From positions 1-64,000 of the forward strand of contig NZ_JABEQH010000009.1 of NCBI RefSeq assembly GCF_014174305.1: a DNA stretch of 64,000 bases, given 5' to 3'. Every line of letters begins with the position of its first letter. The first letter of the stretch is position 1. This document shows positions 47,430 through 56,760 of this stretch, in pieces. Origin of the DNA: Gluconacetobacter johannae. GTDB taxonomy: Bacteria > Pseudomonadota > Alphaproteobacteria > Acetobacterales > Acetobacteraceae. The notes below the pieces were generated by a model. The model had not been told where the DNA came from. It saw only the letters and a list, made by a program, of their open reading frames with translations, and made no database searches. The position numbers and the translations under genes are program-made.

Positions 47430-50207
47430 TCAGAACGGCTTCAGCAGCCGGTCCAGATAGTCCAGTTCCTCGCGCGGACGGGTCCGGTCGGAATCGCGGC
47501 GACGCAGTTCCTGCTCGATCTCGCGCGCCCGCTCGCGCGAGATCGTGTCCGGCACATGGGTGTCGGCGTCCAGACCATCCTTGCCCTCGCCGGTCTTGCG
47601 GCCCAGCGGGTCCTGATCGCCTTTCGCGGCGTCTTCGGACTCCGCGTCATCCTCCGGCGTCCCCGTCCCGCCCGATCCCGATCCGGTCGCGAAACCGGGG
47701 AAGAAGCTTCCGGCCCCGCCGCCCGAGCCTTTCATGGACTGGCGCATCTGCTGGCCAGTCTTCTGCAGGTCGGCCAGCGCCTTGCGCTGGGCGTCGGCGG
47801 CCACGCCGTCATGCCCGTCCGTCAGGGCGGTGCGGGCCTCCTTCATCGCGCCTTCGGCGTCGGCGAAGCCCGAGGGCGCCTTGCCCGTCAGCCCCTTGAA
47901 TTCCTGACCCAGTTCGCCGAGCGCGCGCCCCAGCGCGTGCTGCACCGCCCGGTCGGCATGCTGGCCGTCGGTTTCTTCCGGTCCCGGCGGCTGCTGCTCC
48001 GCCTGCCCGGCCTGAGCCGGCGGCGTACCCTGCCCGGCCGGGGCGGCCGACCCGTCCGGCATCTCGGGCGACGGATTCAGGCCAAGCTGGCGCAACAATT
48101 CCGCCGTCGGCATCGTGGACAGATCGCCATCCGCCCCCTCGCCCCGCACCGCCCGGCGCGTCGCGTCCTGCTGTTCCCGCAGGCGGCGGGCACGGTCCAG
48201 GCGTGCCTGGCTGCGATCGAGCAGGCCCGATTGCCGCCGGATCAGATCCTGCAGCGCCTCCCCCTGTTCCTTTGCCTGCTGCCGCGCCTGCATCTGCCGC
48301 GCCAGATTGGCCATGTCCTGCGGCGTCGCGTTACGCATCCGCTCCAGCATGTCCTCCATCTGCTGCAGTTTCTGCATGGCGTCGGCCGAACGGCCGTTCC
48401 GGGCATCGTCCTGCATCTGCTGCATCATGCGCGACAGGGCGCGGTCGCCATCCTGGGTCAGGCCCGGCAGGTTGGGGATGGCGGTATGGGCCTGCAACGC
48501 CTGCTGCGCCAGCGCCTGCATCCGGCGCATGATGGCCTGGCGCAACGTCTCCATCCGCCGCTGCAACTCGGCCTGCTCGCCGGCCGACTGTCCCTGGTCG
48601 CCCAGTTGCCGCATGTGGTTCAACTGCGCGGCCACGGCCTCCTGCGCCGCGCGCACATCCAGCGAGGCCTGCGCGCCGGCGCGATCGCCCTGCCGGTTAT
48701 CCTCGATATCCAGGGCGAGGTACCACAATTGCCCCACCGCCCCGTCCACCGCGTCCCGATCCGGCATGTCGTGACTGTCCATCTGCGCGGCGGCGCTGGC
48801 CAGGTTCAGCACCATGCCGGCATTCGTCTGGAACGGGCCCGGCGTCTCGCCCAGCGCCGTCAGGTCGGCCGCCCCGTCGAACCGGCTCTCCCGCCCGATG
48901 GCGACGCGCCTGCGGACATCGAGGACCGCCTTGGCCACCGGGCTGCGGAACAGCCTGGCCCCGAGGCGGAACCGCGCTTCGGGGCTTTGGCCGACGCGGC
49001 CGCTGGTACTGGTCGCCACCAGCCGCCCGACGACCTCCTCGCCCGCCCATGGGTCGGCCGACAGGTCGGGCGTCGCCGTCCCGGTGACTTCCTTCGGGTG
49101 GCCATCGACCGGGATCGGGACGTTCAGGACCCGGACCGGAACGCCGTCACCACCATGGACCAGGCGCAGTTCCGCCCGCAGCGCGGCAATGCCATAGGCC
49201 TGGCGGGCGGCATAAGGCAGGCGCGTGCGCCATTCCCCCCGTCCGCCGCCGGCCCCCGCCCCCCACGCCACGGACGGCGCGGCATCGGGCAGGACCGTGA
49301 CATTCCACCGGCTGAGCGACCGTCCCCGCCCGCGCAGGGTCAGCGACGCGCTGCCCAGCAGGGGGACATCCACCGACCAGCTTCCGGAACCGAGCGGCCG
49401 AAACCGGTCCGGCCCGACGGCCGGCCCGCCCCCGGTGGCGGAGGCGCGCAGGTCCGGCCGGCTACGCAGGTCGGTGACGCTGATGCTCAGGACCGCGCCC
49501 TGCGGCACCGTCGCCTGCCCCGCCCGGTCGTCGAGAAAGACCGGCGCGCCCGGCGCGTAGGCCGGCATGGTGATCCATGCCTGGATATGCGGCCGGGGCG
49601 CGCCGGGGGCATCCAGGCCGGGCCAGAACGCGGACGCCAGCCGCCCGGGCGCATCACCGCCCGCCCACAGCAGCGCCAGCAGCAGGGCCGGCACCAGCAC
49701 GAAGCCGATCCGCAAGGGGTCATGCGCCGTCAGCGACAGGCGCGGCCAGCCGGCCCGCAGGGCGCCGATCCCCTGTCCGGTACGCTCGACATGCAGGCGC
49801 CATAGGGCCCGCTGCCCCGCCCCGTCTTCCGCCGGCCGGTCCCCAAGGGTCTGGAGCGGACGGTGCGCCAGGCCCGACGCCTGTTCGATGCGCCGGTCGC
49901 CCCCCTCCGCCGTCGGAGCCGGCACCCGCCGACCCCGCCACCAGACCCAGCCGACGGCCCCGCCGGCCAGCACGGCCAGCAGCACGGCATGGACGATGTC
50001 GGGAAGACCCTGCGGCAGCCCCAGCAGGCCGGCAATCATGTAGGCGGCCAGCAGGCCGAGCACGGGCAGGACGACCGGCCACACCCCTTCGATCCACAGG
50101 ACGTTGCGCGCACGGTGCCGCGCTGCCGCCAGCCTGACCGGAAAAGCGGTCAGCGCCGCCCCGGACGGCGCCGGCCTCTCCTGCGGATGAGCGGTCCCGC
50201 CCGCCAT
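47430..50207 (-). CDS. DUF4175 / TIGR02302 family membrane protein
   Basis: A 925-residue envelope protein. There are about three N-terminal membrane segments (NVLWIEGVWPVVLPVLGLLAAYMIAG region, a second pair near 60-90, one near 170-190) and a beta-rich extracytoplasmic middle (about 200-430). A very Gln/Met-rich helical, probably coiled-coil part follows (about 470-690), then a Gly/Pro/Glu-rich tail ending EELDYLDRLLKPF. This matches the alphaproteobacterial TIGR02302 proteins of unknown function found next to lysA. It follows lysA by 7 bp and is likely co-transcribed. Function unknown; a cell-envelope role is inferred. Confidence 0.8.
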   Translation of the reverse strand: MAGGTAHPQERPAPSGAALTAFPVRLAAARHRARNVLWIEGVWPVVLPVLGLLAAYMIAGLLGLPQGLPDIVHAVLLAVLAGGAVGWVWWRGRRVPAPTAEGGDRRIEQASGLAHRPLQTLGDRPAEDGAGQRALWRLHVERTGQGIGALRAGWPRLSLTAHDPLRIGFVLVPALLLALLWAGGDAPGRLASAFWPGLDAPGAPRPHIQAWITMPAYAPGAPVFLDDRAGQATVPQGAVLSISVTDLRSRPDLRASATGGGPAVGPDRFRPLGSGSWSVDVPLLGSASLTLRGRGRSLSRWNVTVLPDAAPSVAWGAGAGGGRGEWRTRLPYAARQAYGIAALRAELRLVHGGDGVPVRVLNVPIPVDGHPKEVTGTATPDLSADPWAGEEVVGRLVATSTSGRVGQSPEARFRLGARLFRSPVAKAVLDVRRRVAIGRESRFDGAADLTALGETPGPFQTNAGMVLNLASAAAQMDSHDMPDRDAVDGAVGQLWYLALDIEDNRQGDRAGAQASLDVRAAQEAVAAQLNHMRQLGDQGQSAGEQAELQRRMETLRQAIMRRMQALAQQALQAHTAIPNLPGLTQDGDRALSRMMQQMQDDARNGRSADAMQKLQQMEDMLERMRNATPQDMANLARQMQARQQAKEQGEALQDLIRRQSGLLDRSQARLDRARRLREQQDATRRAVRGEGADGDLSTMPTAELLRQLGLNPSPEMPDGSAAPAGQGTPPAQAGQAEQQPPGPEETDGQHADRAVQHALGRALGELGQEFKGLTGKAPSGFADAEGAMKEARTALTDGHDGVAADAQRKALADLQKTGQQMRQSMKGSGGGAGSFFPGFATGSGSGGTGTPEDDAESEDAAKGDQDPLGRKTGEGKDGLDADTHVPDTISRERAREIEQELRRRDSDRTRPREELDYLDRLLKPF

Positions 50208-50214
50208 GAATCGC

Positions 50215-51573
50215 TCAATCGCCGGCCGGGGCCGGCCCGACCCAGTCCGGAACCCGGTCGGCCGCCCACAGGGCCTCGACCGGCTGCCGGTCGCGGATAA
50301 TGGTCCAGCGGCCGCCGTCCACCAGAACCTGCGCCGCCATGGGACGCGCGTTATAGGTCGAACTCATGACCATGCCGTAGGCCCCGGTATCCAGCAGCGC
50401 CACCCTGGCCCCATCCTCCAGGCGTGGCAGGGTACGCCCCTGGCCGAACGAATCCGCGCTTTCGCAGACGGGCCCCACGACGTTCACGCTTTCGACCGGC
50501 TGCACGGCGTCACGGGCGGACAGCGGCAGGATGCCGTGCCAGGCATCGTACAGGCTGGGCCGCATCAGGTCGTTCATCGCCGCATCCAGGATGAGGAACG
50601 GCGGTCGACCGTCAAACCCCGCCTTACGCAGGATCACGCGCGACAGCAGGACGCCGGTCGGCCCGACCAGCCAGCGCCCCGGCTCGATCGCCAGACGCAC
50701 GTCCAGTTCGCCCAGTTCCGCCCGGATCGCCCCGGCCAGGGCCGCCGGCGACCCCTCGATCTCGTCGCGCTGGCAGATCCCCAGGCCCCCGCCACAATCC
50801 ACCAGCTCCACCGGCAGGCCACGCGCCCGCACCGCGCGGACCAGACCGGCGACCCGGGCGAACGCGGCGCGATAAGGCGCCATGGCGACGATCTGGCTAC
50901 CGATATGCAACGAGAAGCCCAACGGCAGCAGGCCGGGCAAGTCCACCGCCCGGGCATACAGGTCCGCCGCGTGGGCGTAGGGAATGCCGAACTTGTTGGT
51001 CGACAGGCCGGTGGTGATCTTTTCGTGCGTCCCGGCATCGACATCGGGATTGACGCGCAGAGTGATTCGCGCGGTCCGCCCCGCCGCCACCGCCAGCGCG
51101 GACAGGATCTCCAGTTCCTCGGCGCTTTCGACCGCGACATGGGCGATGCCCTCGGCCAGGGCCAGGCGCAGTTCGTCCGCCGTCTTGCCGACGCCGGAGA
51201 ACACGATGCGCGACGCCGGAACCCCGGCGGCGCGCGCACGGCGCAGTTCCCCACCGCTGACCACGTCGGCGCCGGCCCCTTCGGCCGCCAGGATCTGCAG
51301 GATCGCCAGATGGTCGTTCGCCTTCACGGCGAAATAGATGGAGGGCGTCAGGCCGGCGTCGCGCATGGCGCCCGCCAGGCGACGGTAGCGCGCGCGCAGG
51401 GTCGCCGCCCCCATCACCCAGGTCGGCGTGCCAACGGCATCCGCGATGGCGTTGAGGGGAACGTCCTCGAGCACCAGGCCGTCGAGCGCGTGCATCGACA
51501 GGTGCGGACGGGCGGCCAGCAGGTCTCCGACAGTCGGATCCGGCCCCGCGAGCGGAGAAGTCAGGTCAGCCAT
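50215..51573 (-). CDS. lysA: Diaminopimelate decarboxylase
   Basis: A 452-residue fold-III PLP enzyme making L-lysine from meso-diaminopimelate. The PLP lysine is in IYFAVKANDHLAIL. FGIPYAHA, SLHIGSQI, DCGGGLGI and EPGRWLVG are conserved, and the partner-subunit cysteine motif is CESADSFG. ATG 51573; the 159-bp upstream gap should hold its promoter, though I see no clear hexamers. Confidence 0.95.
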   Translation of the reverse strand: MADLTSPLAGPDPTVGDLLAARPHLSMHALDGLVLEDVPLNAIADAVGTPTWVMGAATLRARYRRLAGAMRDAGLTPSIYFAVKANDHLAILQILAAEGAGADVVSGGELRRARAAGVPASRIVFSGVGKTADELRLALAEGIAHVAVESAEELEILSALAVAAGRTARITLRVNPDVDAGTHEKITTGLSTNKFGIPYAHAADLYARAVDLPGLLPLGFSLHIGSQIVAMAPYRAAFARVAGLVRAVRARGLPVELVDCGGGLGICQRDEIEGSPAALAGAIRAELGELDVRLAIEPGRWLVGPTGVLLSRVILRKAGFDGRPPFLILDAAMNDLMRPSLYDAWHGILPLSARDAVQPVESVNVVGPVCESADSFGQGRTLPRLEDGARVALLDTGAYGMVMSSTYNARPMAAQVLVDGGRWTIIRDRQPVEALWAADRVPDWVGPAPAGD

Positions 51574-51732
51574 CCCGTCAGGATACCGGCTCGCGACCCC
51601 GCTTCCAAGGTCTTAGTGTCCGGCCGGGAACGTCTTGAATCAGTGAATAATTCGATTCTGCCGGAGCGATTCGCGTCGTCCTGCCCGCTTCCGGCGACGA
51701 TGACGCAACTCCCAGCCGCATAACCGAGCCGT

Positions 51733-52152
51733 TCATACCGAGGGTTCCATCGCGAAGGCAAAAAAGCGCCCCCCCAGAAAGGACGTCATGGTGTATACCG
51801 CAATACCGGTAATCTGGGCGGTATAGATGCCGATCCCCATTTCAGTATGGGTGAAGACGACCACGCTCAGATTGACCAGATAGGCGATCAGGGCAACGAG
51901 GCTCCACCGCAGAAAGCCTTTCTTCCAGCATCCTGCATGGCGGAAGGTCCATAACCGATTGAGGCTGAAGCTGATGACGTAGCCGGCCATGTAGCCAAGG
52001 AAATTGGCGACGCGGTAATCCGCCCCGGCATAGGAAATCAGCATAAAGATCAGGAGCAGACCAAACAGGGTATTGCCTGCGCCTACAAACAGGAATCTGG
52101 CAAGCTCGCCGAGCCTGAGATACAGGTCTGACCTGGCATGTCCGTTATTCAT
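51733..52152 (-). CDS. GtrA-family membrane protein
   Basis: A 139-residue protein with four membrane helices in the GtrA pattern: ELARFLFVGAGNTLFGLLLIFML, a second helix ending SFSLNRLWTFR (the hallmark N-R-x-W-T-F), then two more. GtrA proteins help move undecaprenyl-linked sugars or form part of glycan decoration systems. It follows the methyltransferase by 17 bp, so they probably form a pair for surface-glycan modification. Base composition is less GC-rich than in the neighbours. Confidence 0.8.
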   Translation of the reverse strand: MNNGHARSDLYLRLGELARFLFVGAGNTLFGLLLIFMLISYAGADYRVANFLGYMAGYVISFSLNRLWTFRHAGCWKKGFLRWSLVALIAYLVNLSVVVFTHTEMGIGIYTAQITGIAVYTMTSFLGGRFFAFAMEPSV

Positions 52153-52169
52153 GAATTCAGTCTATCTGA

Positions 52170-52886
52170 TTATTTGTTCAAAATAACAGCAATCGAAAGA
52201 CCGAAGGGAAGGTTGCCATGTGGGAGGATTTTTTTTTCGAACGAGAAAATTTTCAGTAAAATTTTATTCGTCGTCGGCGCGGGCATCGTGCTGTCGTCGC
52301 TTGTGTCACCTGTCATATTCTTGATGATACGCACGGCCGCGGCCAGCGGGAAAAGCAGCGTGTTGAAATAGGAACAGCGCTCGACCCTGAAGCCGAGCCT
52401 CCTTGCCAGAGCCAGTAATTGTGCCTTGTTATATCTGCGTTTATGATGGTTTTTGACGTCATGATTGGACCACATCCAGCTATAGGCCGGAACGGTCAGG
52501 AACAGACGGCCATCGGGCTTCAGCAGGTTCGCCACCGCTCGTAAACAGCCTGCGTCATCGTCCAGATGCTCCAACACATCAAACATGACGACCAGATCCG
52601 CCTCCCCCGGCCTGAACGGGAGATCCGGCAGCATGCCGTCGCAAACGTCGAAGCCACGGCTGATGGCGAATTGTCGGCCGAAACTATTGGGCTCCATCCC
52701 TACGACGTCGCCGTACGCGGACAACATCGTCAGGTTTCCGCCTGTTCCCGACCCAAGCTCTATAATTTTCAGTTTCTTTTTTTCTCCTATCTTCTTCAGA
52801 AAAGAAGAAATAATCTTGCGACGACCAACATACCACCAATGATTTTCTTCCATGGAAGCCATGGATGTGTACATGTCCGCGTCCAT
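52170..52886 (-). CDS. Class I SAM-dependent methyltransferase of a surface-glycan patch
   Basis: A 238-residue methyltransferase. It begins MDADMYTSMASMEENHWWYVGRR, a start seen in sugar/lipid methyltransferases. Motif I is KIIELGSGTGGNLTML, the acidic residue is in VVGMEPNSFG, and motif IV is ADLVVMFDVLEHLDDD. Codon use is visibly richer in A/T (many AAA, ATT, TTT) than in flanking genes, suggesting acquisition by transfer. It is coupled with gtrA. Substrate unknown. Confidence 0.75.
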   Translation of the reverse strand: MDADMYTSMASMEENHWWYVGRRKIISSFLKKIGEKKKLKIIELGSGTGGNLTMLSAYGDVVGMEPNSFGRQFAISRGFDVCDGMLPDLPFRPGEADLVVMFDVLEHLDDDAGCLRAVANLLKPDGRLFLTVPAYSWMWSNHDVKNHHKRRYNKAQLLALARRLGFRVERCSYFNTLLFPLAAAVRIIKNMTGDTSDDSTMPAPTTNKILLKIFSFEKKILPHGNLPFGLSIAVILNK

Positions 52887-53147
52887 GTTCTACGAATCTC
52901 TTTCACTTGTCGTGATATTGAAGGATTCTTGTAAAAAACGGCGATCGGTCTTCACGTATCAGAAAATACTGATCCGCGCCGGGCCTCCCGGCGACGGACC
53001 TGAACGCGTCAGGTTCCCATAACCGAGCCTCGATCGGCAACATGGAAATTGTCCTGGCCTCTGCCAGCGAAGCGCTCTGAAAAACCCGCCTCTGTCATTC
53101 CACCCGCCCCTCCGGTACATCTGGCGCACAGCACAGGAGAGACGACA

Positions 53148-53546
53148 ATGACCGACGACCCGCTGATCGAGGCCGCCGTGGCGGTTCGCGCCAATGCCTA
53201 CGCCCCCTATTCCCGCTTTCATGTGGGGGCCGCGCTACGCAGCGCCGATGGACGCATCTTCGCCGGCTGCAATACCGAGAACGCGGCCTACCCCGAAGGC
53301 ATCTGCGCCGAAGGCGGGGCGATCTCGGCCATGATCGCGGCCGGACAACGCCGGATCACGGACATCGTCATCAGCGGCGGCGGCGAAAAAGCCTGCGCGC
53401 CCTGCGGCGGCTGCCGCCAGAAAATCCGCGAATTCGGCGCCCCCGACCTGAGGGTCCGCATGGTGGGTGCGACGGGACAGGTCCTTCTGGTCCGCACCTT
53501 GGCCGAACTGCTGCCCGATGCGTTCGGTCCGGACGATCTTGCGTAA
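53148..53546 (+). CDS. cdd: Cytidine deaminase
   Basis: A 132-residue homotetramer-type zinc enzyme converting cytidine/deoxycytidine to uridines. Substrate site FHVGAALRSADGRIFAGCNTENAAYPEGICAE carries the catalytic C-A-E; the second zinc motif is CAPCGGCRQ. ATG 53148 has AGGAGA upstream. It is a single gene inside the surface-glycan patch. Confidence 0.95.
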   Translation: MTDDPLIEAAVAVRANAYAPYSRFHVGAALRSADGRIFAGCNTENAAYPEGICAEGGAISAMIAAGQRRITDIVISGGGEKACAPCGGCRQKIREFGAPDLRVRMVGATGQVLLVRTLAELLPDAFGPDDLA

Positions 53547-53575
53547 TCGCGGCATCTTCTCCGCCCCGATCCGCC

Positions 53576-54607
53576 TCAGCTCAACGGGACCATGGCCTCC
53601 CTGCGCTCCCGTTTTTCAGGAACCGTTTCAGTCTTCAGACGGTCGCGTATTCTAGCACTCATCCTCCGCTCCAACCCGCCGTAGCGCAGATTCAGCATTG
53701 CCGTGCCGCCCCCCACTGTCGGCACGGCGATGGTATTATTCAGTGAATGCCGAATGTATTCTTTACTTGCCAGATGCACGATGCCGACAGGCGGGTGCGG
53801 ATAAAACAGATTCACCAGCCGATCTGATTTTTCATCCAGCAGCCAGGGGCCGAGATAGTTATGCCCGTTGTCCAGAAACGTCACCCCCGCCCCGTCGATG
53901 TAGACCGTCAACGCAACGGCAAGCTGGTCCTGGGTGAAGATGACCCCCCCTCGCGCAATAATCGTCTTCTGCCATTTTCGAAACATATCCCAATGTGGGG
54001 CATCCCGCCGCAAGCAGAACACGCCCGTATTCAGAAGTGCCTTCACCCCTATACGCTTACGGATGGAAAAGGGGAGCCGAGCCCTGGTCGCGCTCTTGTA
54101 CAGAAACGACCTGACCTGCATCCACCCCGGCATGATCCATCGCACAGCCAGAATATCGGTCATCTTCGCCCCGATTTCCGGCACGATCGCAATAGTTCCC
54201 GTCGCGGCGGCCCCAAACAGACGTTCAATCGCCGCGACATCCTGTACCCAGGCATCCGCATCAATCCATAATAGGAGATCGAATTCGGGCAGAAGCCGGT
54301 CCAGCCACAGCTTCGAGATATTGATCGCCAGGTTCGGACGGCGTGTCAGCGAGGCTTTGGAAAAGAAATCCGGCACAAAGGGCGTCACCGTGCTGACCCC
54401 CATGGAATGGAACCAGGCAACATGCTCTGCGGACAGCCCGGCATCAAGTACGATTATAGAAAAATCAATGTCGCAATTTCGCAAAGATGAGACTAATTCA
54501 CGGGTCAATTCAAAATAATTATCATCACACCCCGTGACAACAGCACGCCTATACACCACAAAGTCTCTCCCGGACAATTCCCGACCGACAACCTTGTGTT
54601 GACTCAA
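53576..54607 (-). CDS. GT-A type glycosyltransferase
   Basis: A 343-residue protein. The N-terminal half follows a GT-A nucleotide-sugar fold: AVVTGCDDNYFELTRELVSSL, then IIVLDAGLS, and the DxD-like metal motif LLLWIDADAWVQD. Later LNTGVFCLRRDAP and FTQDQLAVAL resemble family 8-like enzymes. The start is TTG 54607, backed by a strong AGGAGA six bases upstream; no other good start lies near. It is a stand-alone gene between cdd and the O-antigen ligase; acceptor unknown. Confidence 0.7.
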   Translation of the reverse strand: MSQHKVVGRELSGRDFVVYRRAVVTGCDDNYFELTRELVSSLRNCDIDFSIIVLDAGLSAEHVAWFHSMGVSTVTPFVPDFFSKASLTRRPNLAINISKLWLDRLLPEFDLLLWIDADAWVQDVAAIERLFGAAATGTIAIVPEIGAKMTDILAVRWIMPGWMQVRSFLYKSATRARLPFSIRKRIGVKALLNTGVFCLRRDAPHWDMFRKWQKTIIARGGVIFTQDQLAVALTVYIDGAGVTFLDNGHNYLGPWLLDEKSDRLVNLFYPHPPVGIVHLASKEYIRHSLNNTIAVPTVGGGTAMLNLRYGGLERRMSARIRDRLKTETVPEKRERREAMVPLS

Positions 54608-54943
54608 TTATATTCTCCTGTCTATCCGGCCAGCAGCATCGCAGACCATACGCCTTGAGTTCTCGGGATCTGTTGAGGACGGTTTCGGGAAGGAATCATC
54701 CCCGCTGACATGGAATCCCGGACATTCCCGCGGCAGGCAATACAGGCTCCTGTATGGACAAGGAACTTATCCGGCCCTCGACGGAAGACCAATCCAAAAC
54801 CAGGCGTTCTGAAGTCATTCTCGGAACGAGCCGGAAATATATTTCATCCTTGATGAATGAATAATCGCTGACACAAACACGATCTTAGTGCCTGTGGGGC
54901 TTCGCCCTCGTCCTTTTCCTCATACCTGATGCGCGACAGGGGA
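54608..54943. other. 336-bp intergenic region, less GC-rich
   Basis: No gene seen. It contains the AGGAGA ribosome binding site of the glycosyltransferase (about 54614-54619) and a small hairpin TTCATC-CTT-GATGAA at 54843-54857. The stretch downstream of the O-antigen ligase stop shows no clear terminator. Confidence 0.5.
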
Positions 54944-56317
54944 TCAGAACAGAAACGGCCGGCGGATGCGGCGTTCGCCGTCGATGTCGCGCGAGGCCGC
55001 CAGTCCCCACCCCACCATCAGGAACACCCATCCCGCCGTCCGCACGGTGAACAATGCGCTATTGGAAGCGACCGGCCACAGCAGAACGCAACAGGTGACA
55101 AACAGCATGGCCTGCTGCGGCGCTTCCGCAGGGGCCAGGGCCCGCATCATCCGCCCCAGCCACATCGCGACCAGCACCACGAAACAGGCCAGCCCGAGTA
55201 GTCCCGCAGTCGTCGCGACTTCCAGATAGAAGTTATGCGGATGGATATTGCACCCGCTTGCGATGTCCCGCGCCGCCAGGGGCCAGCCGAACGGGGCCAG
55301 ACCATGGACATAGGCCGGATTGGCGCAGAAATCGCGAAACCCGTCGAACCCCATGCCCAGCCATGGATGATGCCGTATCATCACCGCCGCCCGAAGATAG
55401 ATCTGGCCATAGGGCGTGTTGGGAAAGTCCTTCATTTGCGCCAGGAAATGCACCACCAGCTTCGCATAGGCCGGCGGCGACAGGACCGGCAGCAGGCAAA
55501 GCCCCACCACCCCCGCCAGGGCCGCCGCAACGACCGGCCATCTTGTCCAGCGGACGATCAACGCCATAATCACCAGTCCCAGCCCAAACAACAGGCTGGG
55601 CATCCTTTGCCCGATCAGGATCATCGTCAGGACAAGGAATGCTATGCCGGCGGCGCCCGACAGCTTCCGCCCCCATTCCCGGGCCTCCAGGCGACGGACG
55701 GCGTAGATCATCAGGCCGGGAAAGACCACGATCTGCAACGCGACACCGGCACGGGGCTTGTAGAACGGCCCGGTCAGCGCTCCATCCATCCAGCGCGGAT
55801 AGCCCCAGATATTCCGGCCCACCAGATATTGCTGCCAGCATTCAACGACGATCCAGACCGCCGCCACACCGACCACCAGCCCCAGCCAGCGCCGCGACCG
55901 CGCGTCGCGCAGCACCCAATGCTCCAGCGCGGCAGCGAACAGAAAAAATCGGCCAATAACAAGAGATTCCGAAACAGAATGGGCGGATCCGTTCACGATC
56001 GACGACAGCACAGCCAGCGCCCAGAACAGCATCGCGACGGGGAACCAGCCCCGACGCCACCAGGCGCCATCCCGCGTCATCGCGCAATGCGCCAGGAACA
56101 GGATCCCGACCCCCGAAATGATACCGTCGGAAATCGCACGCCCACGCAACTGAAAGAACGGCAGGGTCAGGGTCATCGTGAGCGCCAGCCAGCCAATGAA
56201 CCGATCGACCGTCCTGCCCCGCAATTTCGTCTTCTCCACGATCACTCCACAGACACGACCCAGACAAGCTGGCGATTCCGCCCAGTCTGCCGCATCACCA
56301 TCATTCTGTTCGGACAC
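54944..56317 (-). CDS. O-antigen ligase / polymerase family membrane protein (WaaL/Wzy-like)
   Basis: A 457-residue polytopic protein with about ten to twelve membrane segments and one large periplasmic loop carrying the family motif region: HHPWLGMGFDGFRDFC, then NIHPHNFYLEVATTAGLLGL (the HxHN-like element with catalytic histidine). These enzymes join or polymerise lipid-linked glycans on the periplasmic face. Start is GTG 56317; a GTG around residue 25 is a possible alternative. It probably serves surface polysaccharide with the neighbouring glycosyltransferase and GtrA genes. Confidence 0.8.
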   Translation of the reverse strand: MSEQNDGDAADWAESPACLGRVCGVIVEKTKLRGRTVDRFIGWLALTMTLTLPFFQLRGRAISDGIISGVGILFLAHCAMTRDGAWWRRGWFPVAMLFWALAVLSSIVNGSAHSVSESLVIGRFFLFAAALEHWVLRDARSRRWLGLVVGVAAVWIVVECWQQYLVGRNIWGYPRWMDGALTGPFYKPRAGVALQIVVFPGLMIYAVRRLEAREWGRKLSGAAGIAFLVLTMILIGQRMPSLLFGLGLVIMALIVRWTRWPVVAAALAGVVGLCLLPVLSPPAYAKLVVHFLAQMKDFPNTPYGQIYLRAAVMIRHHPWLGMGFDGFRDFCANPAYVHGLAPFGWPLAARDIASGCNIHPHNFYLEVATTAGLLGLACFVVLVAMWLGRMMRALAPAEAPQQAMLFVTCCVLLWPVASNSALFTVRTAGWVFLMVGWGLAASRDIDGERRIRRPFLF

Positions 56318-56573
56318 ATGAACGTCAGTTGAACCCGGCCCCGGCTACGCCGTTACATATCGTAATAATAATCACGCGAGCACATCATGGGACGTTTACT
56401 GATCGCCATCATCGGTACCATTCGCATGAACCGCCTTCACTATAGAGAATGAAGGATTTCGACATGACAAGGCCGGGCACATTGCCCGATCTTCGGAAGC
56501 AGCGCATGGCGGTACAGGCGCTGATCCGACCGATAGCCTCTGTCGTCGATATTCGAATGTTCGGAAAGGAAAC

Positions 56574-56666
56574 TGGCGGAGGGGATGGGATTCGAACCCA
56601 CGGTACGGCTTGACACCGTACAACGGTTTAGCAAACCGCCGCCTTCAGCCACTCGGCCACCCCTCC
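56574..56666 (-). tRNA. tRNA-Ser (anticodon GCU)
   Basis: 93 nt including an encoded CCA. The acceptor stem is GGAGGGG/CCCCTCC with discriminator G, the D-arm begins TGGCCGAG, and the anticodon loop is TTGCTAA flanked by CGGTT-type pairs. A long variable arm (TACGG/CCGTA pairs) marks class II serine tRNA. The T-arm contains GGTTCGAATCC. It reads AGC/AGU serine codons. It lies downstream of gatB on the same strand. Confidence 0.97.
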
Positions 56667-56760
56667 GCCGAAGAGCGTGTTTTTCACACGGCGTTTGCAG
56701 CGCTGCTTGTAGACCGTCACCACAGCGCCGTCAAACCCGAAACCCGCCCCGACCGGCCAG

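Noticed and set aside
47556-49805. 749-residue plus-strand frame opposite the DUF4175 gene
   Set aside because: It is a shadow of the Gln-rich coding strand; its translation is mostly Arg/Leu/His repeats and overlaps a coherent membrane protein gene.
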